A DNA stretch of 32,676 bases from Planctomycetota bacterium (GCA_011053145.1 DRLC01000053.1:1-32676); one strand, 5' to 3'. Shown: positions 14,718 to 23,847, counted from the stretch's first letter. Translations and numbers: made by a program. Notes: generated from the letters alone by a model not told the origin.

Positions 14718-16913
14718 TTGACGAGCCGGAGGCGTCTCGCTGTGTTCGGGGCCATCCTTCTCTTGGGAGGATGTGCCTGGCTCCTCTTCAGGGGCAGGGG
14801 TGGACTCGGCGATTCCCAGGTGCCGACCCTGAAGCCCAGTCGGCACGAGGAGGGCCCGCGCTCCGGAGTGGATGGTTTGGGGAGCGTCTACCGAGCACGC
14901 ACACCGGTCGAGCCTGGACGGAGCGAGTTGGTTTCGGGCATGGGGCGCGTGTACATCACTGTGGTCGACGCGGACGATGGCACCGCCTTGTCCGGGGTGT
15001 CCGTTCGAATCGATCAGCGCAAGGAGGGGGGTCGGGGGCAGGACGAGCCCCCTGCCCCTGAGAGGATGCGGCGGACCGGGAAGACGGACGAGGAGGGCGT
15101 CTGGGTTTCTCCATGGCCGAGCGGCATCCCCTTTGTCGTTGCGGCCTGGGGATTCGAGGAGGGCATGGGCGATGTTCGGAGCAGCCAGCCGGCCCTGGAC
15201 GTGGGGGAGGAACGTACGGTCGTTCTGGAGGTGCCCGTCGGGTCGGACTTCAGCTTCCACGGGGTCGTCGTCCGTGCGGAGGACGGATCTCCGGTAAGCA
15301 CTGCGGAGGTCTTCGTTCTCTCCGATGAACCGCGAGCCGACGCGACCGTTCCTGTCGTTCCCAGGAGTGCGCTTGCGGACAGTCCTCATGCCGAGTTCCT
15401 AACGGGTGTCGACGAAGGCGGCCTGTTCGAGGTGGACGCCCGTCCGTGGGAACGGCGTGGCATCCTGGAGGATGAGCGCCTGCTCGTGTACGCCGAAGGG
15501 TTCGCGCCAGTGGTCGTTGGGATGACGCCCGACCATCTGACCGTCGAGAGTGCGAGGCGGATCCCGCTCGTTCCCGGAAGCGAGGTCCTAGGACACGTGA
15601 TCGGGGCCGGATCCGCCGGTTTCGTGGAGTTGAGCTGTGAATCCACGACTCTAAGTCTGACCGAGCAGCTCGTGCTCAGAGAGCGACTCGTGTGGAGCGA
15701 TGCGTGGGGGGACGAAGGCGGGTTTTCGATCGGGAACCTTCCCGCGGAGGTCCGTCTCCGCGTGCGGGTGCTCTTCCGGGATGAGAGGGGTGCCCGTCCT
15801 CTTCCATCCATCACCCTGGAGCCAGGCGAGACTCGCATCGTGGAGTGGAACGTCGGAAGCGACACACTCATTCATGGCGTCGTCCTGGACGAGCATGGAG
15901 AGGCCGTTCCCAGTGTCGCGGTGATCGCGATTCCAGTTGCCGCGGGGTTCCCGGAACCCGCCAGCGGGTTCCTGCGGATGGGGCAGTTCTCCACCGAAGG
16001 GGCCCTCGGAACCCGGGCGGATGTGCAGGGCCGCTTCGAGCTTTCGGGGGTCGCACCCGGGTCATGGGTCGTTGGCGTGAGCGATGCGCCTTCTGAGGCT
16101 CAGGTCAGTGAGACCGGGACTGTCCTCGAAGTCCCGGAGGGTGTTTCCGAACTTGAGGTCCGCGTGCCGGTCTTCCGAGACCTCGGGATCTCGGGGGTCG
16201 TTCGGAGCGAGGACGAGGCAGTTCTCGGAGAGGTTCGCGTCTCCGCGATCCCGATTGAGGGGGAGGGGTTTGTGGAGAGTTTGATGGGGGATGACGGCCG
16301 GTTCGACCTCCGTCCCCTCGCTCCCGGACACTACCGTGTCTCCGCGTGGGCCCCAGGTGCGCTCGTTCACTTCGCGTCCACCGAGGTCGAGGCTGGGGAG
16401 CGAGACATCACACTGTGGGCACAGACCGCCGGAGGACTGAGGGGGCGCGTCCTGCTCCCGAGCGGTGAACCCGCTTCGATGGTTTCCGTTCGTCTGACCC
16501 TGGAAGGCTCCCTCGATTCCCTGCGGCTACCCGCCCTCGACGGACAGTTCACCCTTCTTCCAGTTCCACCGGGGACCTACGACCTGATCGTCAGCTCCCA
16601 GGGCCTAGGAGCACTGGCCATCCAGGCGCAGGTGGACGCGGGCCGGGTGAATCAGGTCCCCGACCTTCGACTGGAGCCTGCTGGGAGAGTCTCGCTCCCC
16701 GTCGGAGAGACCTGGCCGGCTACGCGGGCCGAACTCAGAGGTCCCCTAGCATCCTATCCCGTCGACCTCTGGCCGGGGACCACGGCGGTCCTCACCCTAC
16801 CGCCCGGTTCCTACGAGCTGACCATCCCAAGCTCGTCGAGGGAATCCCCGGGGAAGACGTTCACCTTCGTCGTGCACGCAGGAGAAGAGGATCAGCTCAC
16901 GCCAATCCGATGA
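14718..16913 (+). CDS. CarboxypepD_reg-repeat lipoprotein
   Basis: 731 residues from TTG 14718. That start gives a proper signal, MTSRRRLAVFGAILLLGGC, with a lipobox Cys at residue 19; the alternative GTG at 14742 has a better ribosome binding site (GGAGG, nine bases away) but loses the basic n-region. After a short linker the protein is a chain of Ig-like carboxypeptidase-regulatory repeats: VDADDGTALSGVSVRI, GVVVRAEDGSPVSTAEVFV, GVVLDEHGEAVPSVAVIAI, GRFELSGVAPG, GRFDLRPLAPGHYRVSA. No enzyme domain is visible. It resembles the large proteins ending operons A and B in repeat type but is shorter and lipid-anchored instead of TM-anchored. Outer-surface structural or adhesion roles are plausible. 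Confidence 0.82.
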   Translation: MTSRRRLAVFGAILLLGGCAWLLFRGRGGLGDSQVPTLKPSRHEEGPRSGVDGLGSVYRARTPVEPGRSELVSGMGRVYITVVDADDGTALSGVSVRIDQRKEGGRGQDEPPAPERMRRTGKTDEEGVWVSPWPSGIPFVVAAWGFEEGMGDVRSSQPALDVGEERTVVLEVPVGSDFSFHGVVVRAEDGSPVSTAEVFVLSDEPRADATVPVVPRSALADSPHAEFLTGVDEGGLFEVDARPWERRGILEDERLLVYAEGFAPVVVGMTPDHLTVESARRIPLVPGSEVLGHVIGAGSAGFVELSCESTTLSLTEQLVLRERLVWSDAWGDEGGFSIGNLPAEVRLRVRVLFRDERGARPLPSITLEPGETRIVEWNVGSDTLIHGVVLDEHGEAVPSVAVIAIPVAAGFPEPASGFLRMGQFSTEGALGTRADVQGRFELSGVAPGSWVVGVSDAPSEAQVSETGTVLEVPEGVSELEVRVPVFRDLGISGVVRSEDEAVLGEVRVSAIPIEGEGFVESLMGDDGRFDLRPLAPGHYRVSAWAPGALVHFASTEVEAGERDITLWAQTAGGLRGRVLLPSGEPASMVSVRLTLEGSLDSLRLPALDGQFTLLPVPPGTYDLIVSSQGLGALAIQAQVDAGRVNQVPDLRLEPAGRVSLPVGETWPATRAELRGPLASYPVDLWPGTTAVLTLPPGSYELTIPSSSRESPGKTFTFVVHAGEEDQLTPIR

Positions 16914-17031
16914 GGGGGACCTGCCCTGGGGGGTGTCCGGCTTGGCCTGTGAGCCTCCCCAGATTCGGTAGACGCTGGACTTGGGGGACAGATGGAGCCA
17001 GGCGCGAAGCGCCATCCGTCTCGGTTCACAT

Positions 17032-17529
17032 TCACGAGACCGTAAGAGGGTGGGGTGTCGTGGCGCTTCGGGGTGTTCCGTGGGGGAACCTGCGGTGCAG
17101 CCAGACCGCGTCGTTGCCGGATCCGAAGTACTCGGGGAGCACCGCGAGCCGTTCGTAGTCGAGGCGCTCGTAGAATCGGATTGCGCCCTCGTTCCAGAGG
17201 GCTGTTTGGACGCACACGCCGCGGAGTCCGGCGCGGACGAGTTCGGCCTCGACGGACTGAAGGAGTTCTCGGCCCACACCGCGCTTGCGATGCGACTCCT
17301 CCACGACGAGGTAGTCCACCATCGCGATCGCGTTCCAATAGGGGTGGGTTGCGGCGCAGAAGCCGACGATCCTGCCCTCGGCTCCCACGGCCACCTTGGC
17401 GACGAGGTCGTGGCGCGGATACCTGGAGAGCTCGCGACGCGCCCCGTCGAACGGAGGGACGTCGAGGAGGGCCCGCGCGAAGGAGAAGACCTCTTCGAGA
17501 TCGGCGGGGACAAAGTCGCGGAACTGCAT
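17032..17529 (-). CDS. GNAT-family N-acetyltransferase
   Basis: 165 residues. The GNAT fold is recognisable: an N-terminal MQFRDFVPADLEEVFSFARA, strand 4 plus motif A as MVDYLVVEESHRKRGVGREL (the R-x-x-G-V-G acetyl-CoA pyrophosphate loop), and motif B as NEGAIRFYERLDYERLAVLP. Length is typical for a single-domain enzyme that acetylates a small molecule or protein amine with acetyl-CoA; the substrate cannot be inferred. Its start codon sits at the very end of a long inverted repeat, and the sequence before it is CCTCCC instead of a Shine-Dalgarno. It is divergent from the hexosaminidase gene. Confidence 0.9.
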   Translation of the reverse strand: MQFRDFVPADLEEVFSFARALLDVPPFDGARRELSRYPRHDLVAKVAVGAEGRIVGFCAATHPYWNAIAMVDYLVVEESHRKRGVGRELLQSVEAELVRAGLRGVCVQTALWNEGAIRFYERLDYERLAVLPEYFGSGNDAVWLHRRFPHGTPRSATTPHPLTVS

Positions 17530-17654
17530 GGGAGGCTCGGTGGTGGGGGCGGTCGGTCGGATCTACCCTGGGGGATGCCTTGAAACCGGGCACGGAAATC
17601 GGGCATCCCCCAGGGTAGATCCGACCGACCGCCCCCACCACCGAACCTCCCATG
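17527..17654. repeat. 53-bp inverted repeat joining two divergent start codons
   Basis: Arms 17527-17579 and 17602-17654 are inverted copies with one mismatch (C at 17536 against A at 17645 on the plus strand, breaking one pair), separated by 22 bases. Each arm ends exactly in the ATG of the adjacent gene plus one base. Thus both genes have the same 5' leader, reading GGCATCCCCCAGGGTAGATC and ending AACCTCCC or GCCTCCC before ATG. Neither start has a Shine-Dalgarno. A weak TAGATC -10-like hexamer lies in each arm. Confidence 0.93.
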
Positions 17655-19976
17655 CGTGTTCGCATCCTCGCCCTTCTCTTCGTCCTCGAGGTCGTCCTCA
17701 GCATTCCGCGGACGGCACGTGCCCAGGAGCCTTCGCACCCGATCGTCGTTCCGCGCCCGGTGGAGGCACGAGTCTCCGGACGAAGCGACGGGTTCGTCTT
17801 CAAGAGCGGCGTCGAGGTGGTTTGGAGCGACGAGCGGGCGACCGGGGGCGAGCCGGCGGATCCCGGCATCGAGCAGGAAGCGCGACGCGTTCAGCGCCGA
17901 CTCGCCCGTGGAACGGGGTGGGACATTCCCCTGCGGCGAGGAAGGATCGAGGGTCCCGCGATCTACCTCGCGATCGATCCGGAGCGAGTCGATTCGCAGG
18001 ACGAGGAGGCTTACGCGCTCGAGGTGAGTCCCGGGGCCGTCGAGATTCTCGCGAACACGCCGACGGGGCTCGCGCGCGGAGCACAGACCCTGCGGCAACT
18101 CCTCCCGCCCCGGCTGGAGACGCCGCCGAACTCGGCACTCTCCGAGGAGATCACGCTTCCGGCGCTGACGATCCAGGATGCGCCGCGCTTTCGCTGGCGC
18201 GGCCTGCACCTCGACGTGGGCAGGCACATGTTCTCCGTCGCGGAGATCGAGAAGCTCCTCGATGCGATGGCACTCCTGAAGCTCAACGTCTTCCACTGGC
18301 ACCTGACCGAGGACCAGGGCTGGCGGATCGAAATCCGCTCGCACCCCCGACTCACCGAGGTGGGCGCGTGGCGTGCCGCATCTCCGGTCCGCGGCGACCG
18401 AGGCAGGCTCGACGGTACTCCGTACGGCGGGTTCTACACCCAGGAGGAAGTGCGCGAGGTTGTCGCCTACGCGGCGAATCTCCACATCGACGTCCTGCCG
18501 GAGATCGAGTTGCCGGGACACTCGACCGCGGCGATCGCGGCGTATCCCGAACTCGGCGTCCCCGAGTTCGTCGCGGATCCTCCGAAGGTCGGCACCCGCT
18601 GGGGCGTCTATCCCTACACCCTGAGCCCGAGCGAGGAGACCCTTCGCTTCTACGAAGACGTCTTCGACGAGGTGATGGAGCTCTTTCCGTTCGAGTTCCT
18701 CCACATCGGGGGAGACGAAGCGCCGAAGGGGCAGTGGAAGGAATCGGCGACGGTGCAGGCTCGCATGGCCGAACTCGGGCTCGAATCGGAAGAGGAGCTG
18801 CAGGCCTGGTTCGTGGCGCACTTCGCGCGCTACTTCGCCGAGCACGGGCGACGCCTCATCGGATGGGACGAGATCCAAGAGGGCGGCCTCCCCGCGGACA
18901 CGACGATGATGGTGTGGCGCGGCTGGCACCGCGGCGTCGAAGCGGTGCGCGCGGGTCACGACATCGTGATGGCGCCGACGAGCCACACCTACTTCGACTA
19001 CTACCAGGGGCCGCCCGAGCGAGAGCCGGAGGCGATCGGTGGGCTCCTGCCGCTCCGTCGCGTCTACGACTTCGAGCCGGTTTCCAGCGACCTGGACGCG
19101 GCGGAAGCGAAGCACGTCCTCGGCGGACAGGGGCAGCTCTGGACCGAGTACATCCCGGACGCAGAGCAACTCGAGTACATGGCCTTCCCGCGAGCGATCG
19201 CCCTCGCCGAGGTCCTCTGGTCCCCGAAGGACGCCCGCGACTGGGCTGGATTCCGGACCCGGCTTCCGATGCTCCTCGACCGCTTCGACGAGTTGGGAAT
19301 CGGTTATCGGATTCCCGAGCCCACCCTCGATGTCGATGCGATCGTCTTCGAGGAGAGTGTCCGCTATCCGTTCCCGCGCGGTCGCCTGGCCTTCCGCGCC
19401 GAGGGGGAAGAGAGCTTCGCAGACCTGCGGCTTCTTTCCACCGACGCGCTCTACGCGAAGACGACACGCCGCCTCGAGTTCGCCGAACTCCGCCCCGGCG
19501 GGCGCATCGGAGCCGTCGCCCAGCTCGTCCTGGTGCGCGCCGAGCCCCTCCCCGAGGATGAACTCGCCGCGCTGCGCCCGGGCGTCTTCGTTCGGATCCT
19601 CGACGGTGCGCGCCGCACGATGCCGACCGCGGAGGAGTTCGCCGCGGCGCCCGCGCAGCGTCTTCCAGGGGACTCCCTCCCGATCGAGAAGGAATCCGCC
19701 CGCCGCTTCGAGGGGGTGCTCCGGATCGAGACTCCCGGCACCTACACCATCACGCTGGGCAGCGACGACGGCAGTTTCCTCGAACTCTGCGGCGAGCTCC
19801 TCCTCGACAACGGCGGCTTGCACGGACATCTCGAACGCACGGCGCGCGTCGTGCTCCCCGCCGGCGCCTTTCCGTTCGCGATCTCCTGGTTCGATGCGGG
19901 CGGCGCCGCGAGCCTGACCTTCCAAGTCCTGGGTCCCGGACCGTGGAGGTTCGAAGCGCCGCCCGAGCCGCGCTGA
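17652..19976 (+). CDS. Secreted family GH20 beta-N-acetylhexosaminidase with C-terminal PA14-like domain
   Basis: 774 residues. A signal peptide (RILALLFVLEVVLSI, probable cleavage after TARA) directs export. A GH20 N-terminal domain (~30-160) precedes the catalytic barrel: FRWRGLHLDVGRHMFSV, LLKLNVFHWHLTEDQGWRIE, LPEIELPGHSTAA, and HIGGDEAPKGQW with the catalytic Asp355-Glu356 pair. QGQLWTEYI and AFPRAIALAEVLWSP complete the conserved substrate pocket. Residues ~675-760 (FEGVLRIETPGTYTITLGSD, DDGSFLELCGELLLDNGG) match a PA14-like carbohydrate-binding module. It removes terminal GlcNAc or GalNAc from glycans or chitin oligomers outside the cytoplasm. Start is ATG 17652, inside the inverted repeat and without a Shine-Dalgarno. 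Confidence 0.95.
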   Translation: MRVRILALLFVLEVVLSIPRTARAQEPSHPIVVPRPVEARVSGRSDGFVFKSGVEVVWSDERATGGEPADPGIEQEARRVQRRLARGTGWDIPLRRGRIEGPAIYLAIDPERVDSQDEEAYALEVSPGAVEILANTPTGLARGAQTLRQLLPPRLETPPNSALSEEITLPALTIQDAPRFRWRGLHLDVGRHMFSVAEIEKLLDAMALLKLNVFHWHLTEDQGWRIEIRSHPRLTEVGAWRAASPVRGDRGRLDGTPYGGFYTQEEVREVVAYAANLHIDVLPEIELPGHSTAAIAAYPELGVPEFVADPPKVGTRWGVYPYTLSPSEETLRFYEDVFDEVMELFPFEFLHIGGDEAPKGQWKESATVQARMAELGLESEEELQAWFVAHFARYFAEHGRRLIGWDEIQEGGLPADTTMMVWRGWHRGVEAVRAGHDIVMAPTSHTYFDYYQGPPEREPEAIGGLLPLRRVYDFEPVSSDLDAAEAKHVLGGQGQLWTEYIPDAEQLEYMAFPRAIALAEVLWSPKDARDWAGFRTRLPMLLDRFDELGIGYRIPEPTLDVDAIVFEESVRYPFPRGRLAFRAEGEESFADLRLLSTDALYAKTTRRLEFAELRPGGRIGAVAQLVLVRAEPLPEDELAALRPGVFVRILDGARRTMPTAEEFAAAPAQRLPGDSLPIEKESARRFEGVLRIETPGTYTITLGSDDGSFLELCGELLLDNGGLHGHLERTARVVLPAGAFPFAISWFDAGGAASLTFQVLGPGPWRFEAPPEPR

Positions 19977-19986
19977 GCGAGGTGGC

Positions 19987-21219
19987 TCAGAACGACATCG
20001 TCTGGGTGAGCCCGTTCGAGTAGTAGCACTGGGGCGTGTCGCCGCACAGGCCCTGCAGGTTCCAGCACATTCCGTAGAAGCTCAGGTCGAACGGGAGCGG
20101 GAAGCCGCCGAGCTGTACGACGCCTCCGCCGTGTGGCGCGAAGAAGACCCGGCCCATGCCCGTCGTCTCGATGAGCAGTTCCCCGATCCGCGGAGGATCC
20201 GCCTTGGGCATCGGCAACGGCGGGAGGAACGAGATGCGCCAATAGGCGAGCTTCGTCGGGTCCGCCCCCGCGCAGTCGAGGTCCACCGACCAAACCTGGC
20301 CGAGCCTCGGCGTCGTGGTCGCGGTCAGGATGAGCGGGTTCGTACCGGATCCGTTGAAGACGACGTTCGCGCTCGCGATGGCTTCCGCCTCACGCATATC
20401 CATGCTCACCGACGCGAAGTACGCGGACCCTCCCGCGCCGGTGCCGAAGGAATACCGACCGAGGAGCGAGCCCGCCGGGCAGTACACGTCGATCGCGTTC
20501 ACCATGTTTCCCGTGTTGTCGGGACCGTTTCCCGAGCAGGACTGCACGCAGCTCAGGAATGGGAAGGTCGCGGCGAGGACCCCGTCGGTCCCCACGTCCC
20601 GGAACTGCCAGGACCATCCCACGGGACCATCCTCCAACACGACCGGGGTCGTCCCCAGATCCACATCGAACATGTAGCACGTGAACCCGCCCAGGAAGCT
20701 GGAGTACGAGGTGTTCGCCGGAAGGCCCGAGAGGTTGAACGTGCCGACATCCGTTCCGTTCGGGGGAAGGCCGATGGGCGGGCCGGGACGCAGGGTGTAT
20801 CCGGTGCGGAACCCGATGCGCGTCTTGCCCCCGGGACCCCCGGAGAGGGTGTCGAGCGCGGCCGAGCAGTAGGCGAAGGCGAAGCCGGTCAGGAGGCCGG
20901 ACGCGCCCCCGGTGTGTCCCTGACCCTTGTCGGCGGCGTCGATCCATTCACAGGATCCCGCGGGGCCCGACCCCACACCGACGAACCCGCTGAAGTCGTT
21001 GTTGTTGAGCGTGCTCGTCGTCGAGTAGTTGGGAGCTCCCTTTTCAGCGACCATCGCGCCGCGCTGGATCGTGCCCGACTCCATGTCGAGCCGTGCGCGC
21101 CGCAGTGAGGTCGTGACCCGTCGGATGGGGGGCGAGTTTCGCTCCTGGCTCGAGGGCGTGGATGCGAGTGCGGACAGAGCCGTGGCGAGGAAGAGGAAGG
21201 TTGCGCTGCGAGCGGTCAT
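19987..21219 (-). CDS. Secreted protein of unknown function
   Basis: 410 residues from ATG 21219, chosen because it gives a signal peptide (ARSATFLFLATALSALAS) that longer starts would bury. The body is rich in Gly, Thr, Ser and Asn with aromatic strand patterns (NNDFSGFVGVGSGPAGSCEW, TPVVLEDGPVGWSWQFRDVG) and several Cys, suggesting a beta-rich exported protein with disulfides. The C-terminus (GGGVVQLGGFPLPFDLSFYG, then a Cys-containing tail ending LTQTMSF) resembles endings I have seen on secreted planctomycete proteins, but no named domain is recognised. It is convergent with the hexosaminidase gene, ten bases apart. Confidence 0.75.
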   Translation of the reverse strand: MTARSATFLFLATALSALASTPSSQERNSPPIRRVTTSLRRARLDMESGTIQRGAMVAEKGAPNYSTTSTLNNNDFSGFVGVGSGPAGSCEWIDAADKGQGHTGGASGLLTGFAFAYCSAALDTLSGGPGGKTRIGFRTGYTLRPGPPIGLPPNGTDVGTFNLSGLPANTSYSSFLGGFTCYMFDVDLGTTPVVLEDGPVGWSWQFRDVGTDGVLAATFPFLSCVQSCSGNGPDNTGNMVNAIDVYCPAGSLLGRYSFGTGAGGSAYFASVSMDMREAEAIASANVVFNGSGTNPLILTATTTPRLGQVWSVDLDCAGADPTKLAYWRISFLPPLPMPKADPPRIGELLIETTGMGRVFFAPHGGGVVQLGGFPLPFDLSFYGMCWNLQGLCGDTPQCYYSNGLTQTMSF

Positions 21220-21415
21220 GGGAGGCCCCTGGATTGGAAGTCGTGAGGAGAACAAGACGGACTGGAGGAGGGCCGATTCGCCGGTCCTCAGTCGCCTGGA
21301 AGTTCGGGGAAGCTCGAACCTCCTAGTGAGAAGAGACGACGGGGAGTCCAGGAAGGTTCCGCCCAAGACCCGAGCCAGCGGGAGGCGAGACCGTCCGGCC
21401 CCCTCCCCAGGGGGG

Positions 21416-22054
21416 TCAGTCCCGCGAAACCTCGAACCAGACCAGGCGCCCGTCCCGAAAATCGAGGTCCGCGCTGTCGGCAGAAGAGTCGTTTCCCACG
21501 AGCGTAACCTCTCCCGTCTGGGGGAGGCCATCGAGCGTGAGTTCTCGAGCAGCGGCCTCATCGGTCGTCCGCGCGCCCTTCATCACCGCGAAGACCTCCT
21601 CTCTGGTCATTCCGCGGCGCAGCATCCACGCCTTCCGCCAAAAACCGCCGCCGCGCTGGCTGTCCGCGGCGACCGCGAACGCTGTCACGAGGACGAGCCC
21701 GGCGAGCCAACCGGAACGACTCCTCGCTCCCCTCTTGCGACGGAGCACGAAGGCGGCGACCAGGATCACGAGGGACACGGCCGCGAAGCACACCCACCAC
21801 GGAAGGTCGCTCCAGCGTTCCAGGACCCCGAACCCCAGGGTCAGGGTGGCGATCGAGGTGGTGGCCGGCGTGGGGAGTTCAAAGGAGAAGACGAGCGCCA
21901 CGATGGGACCGAGGAGGAGGAACGCCCACCACACCCCGAGCAGGTACATGCCTATGGACCCCCGGTCCAGGAAGGAAAGGAGCGTGAAGAAGGTCACGCC
22001 CGCGACCACCCCCACGTCGGGGAGCACGGTTTCGCGGCGGGGGGACATCTGCAT
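21416..22054 (-). CDS. Membrane protein with C-terminal SmpA/BamE-like segment
   Basis: 212 residues from ATG 22054; a second in-frame ATG lies six bases downstream. There are four likely transmembrane helices: VVAGVTFFTLLSFL, MYLLGVWWAFLLLGPIVALV, WWVCFAAVSLVILVAAFVL and GWLAGLVLVTAFAVAA. A soluble tail follows: MLRRGMTREEVFAVMKGA, then a polar region ending DLDFRDGRLVWFEVSRD. The G-M-T-x-x-E-V start and the F-x-DGR-L end are what is seen in SmpA/BamE-like small domains, which usually occur in lipoproteins, so the combination is an inference. It is divergently placed 77 bases from the formiminotransferase gene. Function unknown. Confidence 0.72.
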   Translation of the reverse strand: MQMSPRRETVLPDVGVVAGVTFFTLLSFLDRGSIGMYLLGVWWAFLLLGPIVALVFSFELPTPATTSIATLTLGFGVLERWSDLPWWVCFAAVSLVILVAAFVLRRKRGARSRSGWLAGLVLVTAFAVAADSQRGGGFWRKAWMLRRGMTREEVFAVMKGARTTDEAAARELTLDGLPQTGEVTLVGNDSSADSADLDFRDGRLVWFEVSRD

Positions 22055-22131
22055 CTTCGTCTTTCGGGCGGGCGGGAGAGCGTTAGAGTACCGCCCTTCC
22101 TCCAGTAGACCCCCAGACCGCAAACCGTGCC

Positions 22132-23817
22132 ATGGCAACCTCCACGCGACTGATCGAGTGTGTCCCGAATTTCTCCGAAGGGAGCGACATGGCTCTCATC
22201 GCTCGGCTGACCGACGCCATCGAGGCGGTCGATGGAGTCAAGCTGCTCGATGTGGACCCCGGCAAGGCGACCAACCGCACGGTCGTGACCTTCGCGGGTG
22301 AGCCCGAAGCGGTGATCGAGGCGGCGGTGGCCTGCGTGACGCTCGCGGCCGAGCTGATCGACATGTCGAAGCACCACGGCGAGCACCCGCGCTTCGGCGC
22401 GACCGATGTGTGTCCGCTCGTGCCGATCCGAGGTGTGACGATGGAGGAGTGTGTCGCGTATGCGCACGAGCTCGGGCGGCGACTCGGTGAGGCGGGGATC
22501 ACCGGCTATTTCTACGAGAACGCCGCGACGAAGCCCGAACGACGCAACCTCGCGGTGGTGCGCGCGGGTGAGTACGAGGGCCTCGAGGCCAAGCTCGCCG
22601 ACCCCGAGTGGGCGCCCGACTTCGGACCGGCGTCCTTCAACCCTCGCGCCGGCGCCACCGCGGTCAGCGCGCGCGACTTCCTCGTCGCCTACAACGTCAA
22701 CCTGAACACCACCTCGACGCGGCGCGCGAACGCGATCGCCTTCGATGTGCGCGAGAAGGGACGCAAGAAGCGCGAGGGCGGACTGACCTCCCCGGTCGTG
22801 AAGGACGCCGACGGCAACGACGTTTGGGTACCCGGGAGCCTGAAGTGCGTGAAGGCGATCGGCTGGTACATCGAGGAGTACGGCGTCGCGCAGATCTCGA
22901 TGAACCTCACGAACATCTCCGTGACGCCGGTGCACGTCGCCTTCGATGAGGTGGACGCGCGCGCGAGGGCGCGCGGCGTGCGCGTGACCGGTTCCGAACT
23001 CGTCGGGCTGATCCCGCTCCAGGCGATGCTCGATGCAGCCGACCACTACCTCCGCAAGCAGAGCCGCAGCCTCGGCATCAGCGATGCCGAGAAGATCAAG
23101 GTCGCGGTCAAGTCGATGGGGCTCGACGACCTCGGTCCGTTCGTGCCCGAGGAAAAGATCATCGAGTACGTCCTCGAGAAGGACGCGCCGCGCAAGCTCG
23201 CGGATCTCACCGTGTCCGGTTTCGTGCACGAGACCCAGTCCGAATCGATGGCACCCGGCGGCGGGTCGGTTGCCGCGAACCTCGGCGCCCTCGGAGCGGC
23301 CCTCGGCGGCATGGTCGCGAACCTCTCGGCCCACAAGCCGGGTTGGGACGAGCGCTGGGAGTTCTTCAGCGACTGGGCGGTCCGGGCCAAGGACTGCGTC
23401 GATCGTCTGACCGCGCTCATCGATGCGGACACCGATGCCTTCAACGGAATCATGGACGCGATGCGCATGCCCCGCGGCACCGACGCCGAGAAGGCTGCCC
23501 GCGCCGAAGCGATCGAAGCCGCCACACGCTTCGCGATCGAGGTCCCGCTCGAGACGATGCGCGTCGCCACGAGGAGTTTCGAGGTCCTCCGCGCGATGAT
23601 CGACGAGGGCAACCCCGCCTCGATCACCGACGCCGGTGTCGGGGCCCTCTGCGCCCGCTCCGCGGTGATCGGTGCCGAGCTCAACGTCCGCGTCAATTCC
23701 CGCGACCTGAAGGACGAAGCGCAGCGCAGCGCCTACCTCACCGAAGCCGCTGAACTGCGCGCCCGTGCCGAGAGCCTCGAGAAGGAGCTGCTCGCCGCGG
23801 TCGAAGCGAAGCTCTGA
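22132..23817 (+). CDS. ftcD: Bifunctional glutamate formiminotransferase / formiminotetrahydrofolate cyclodeaminase
   Basis: 561 residues. It transfers the formimino group from N-formiminoglutamate (histidine breakdown) to tetrahydrofolate, then releases ammonia to give 5,10-methenyl-THF. The transferase half (~1-300) shows LIECVPNFSEGSD at the start, KATNRTVVTFAG, MSKHHGEHPRFGATDVCPLV with the conserved His pair, and MNLTNISVTPVHVAFDEV. The cyclodeaminase half (~355-561) shows SESMAPGGGSVAANLGALGA and a helical bundle ending in AELRARAESLEKELLAA. Length and domain order match the fused eukaryotic-type enzyme. No other histidine-utilisation gene is adjacent. Start ATG 22132 gives the canonical N-terminus. 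Confidence 0.96.
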   Translation: MATSTRLIECVPNFSEGSDMALIARLTDAIEAVDGVKLLDVDPGKATNRTVVTFAGEPEAVIEAAVACVTLAAELIDMSKHHGEHPRFGATDVCPLVPIRGVTMEECVAYAHELGRRLGEAGITGYFYENAATKPERRNLAVVRAGEYEGLEAKLADPEWAPDFGPASFNPRAGATAVSARDFLVAYNVNLNTTSTRRANAIAFDVREKGRKKREGGLTSPVVKDADGNDVWVPGSLKCVKAIGWYIEEYGVAQISMNLTNISVTPVHVAFDEVDARARARGVRVTGSELVGLIPLQAMLDAADHYLRKQSRSLGISDAEKIKVAVKSMGLDDLGPFVPEEKIIEYVLEKDAPRKLADLTVSGFVHETQSESMAPGGGSVAANLGALGAALGGMVANLSAHKPGWDERWEFFSDWAVRAKDCVDRLTALIDADTDAFNGIMDAMRMPRGTDAEKAARAEAIEAATRFAIEVPLETMRVATRSFEVLRAMIDEGNPASITDAGVGALCARSAVIGAELNVRVNSRDLKDEAQRSAYLTEAAELRARAESLEKELLAAVEAKL

Positions 23818-23819
23818 CA

Positions 23820-23847
23820 CCGCACACCCGCTTCGACACAGGTGCGG
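23820..23847. terminator. Possible bidirectional terminator hairpin
   Basis: CCGCAC (23820-23825) and GTGCGG (23842-23847) can pair across a 16-base loop in the 42-base gap between the convergent ftcD and BNR-repeat genes. The stem is short and no T-run follows, so this is only a weak candidate. Confidence 0.25.

Noticed and set aside
16995-17013. GGCGC-GAA-GCGCC hairpin between convergent genes as terminator
   Set aside because: Five-base stem without a T-run; too common in GC-rich DNA to call.
16797-19925. 1,042-codon minus-strand open frame across the GNAT and hexosaminidase genes
   Set aside because: Low-complexity shadow. The overlapping GNAT and GH20 frames have complete catalytic motifs.
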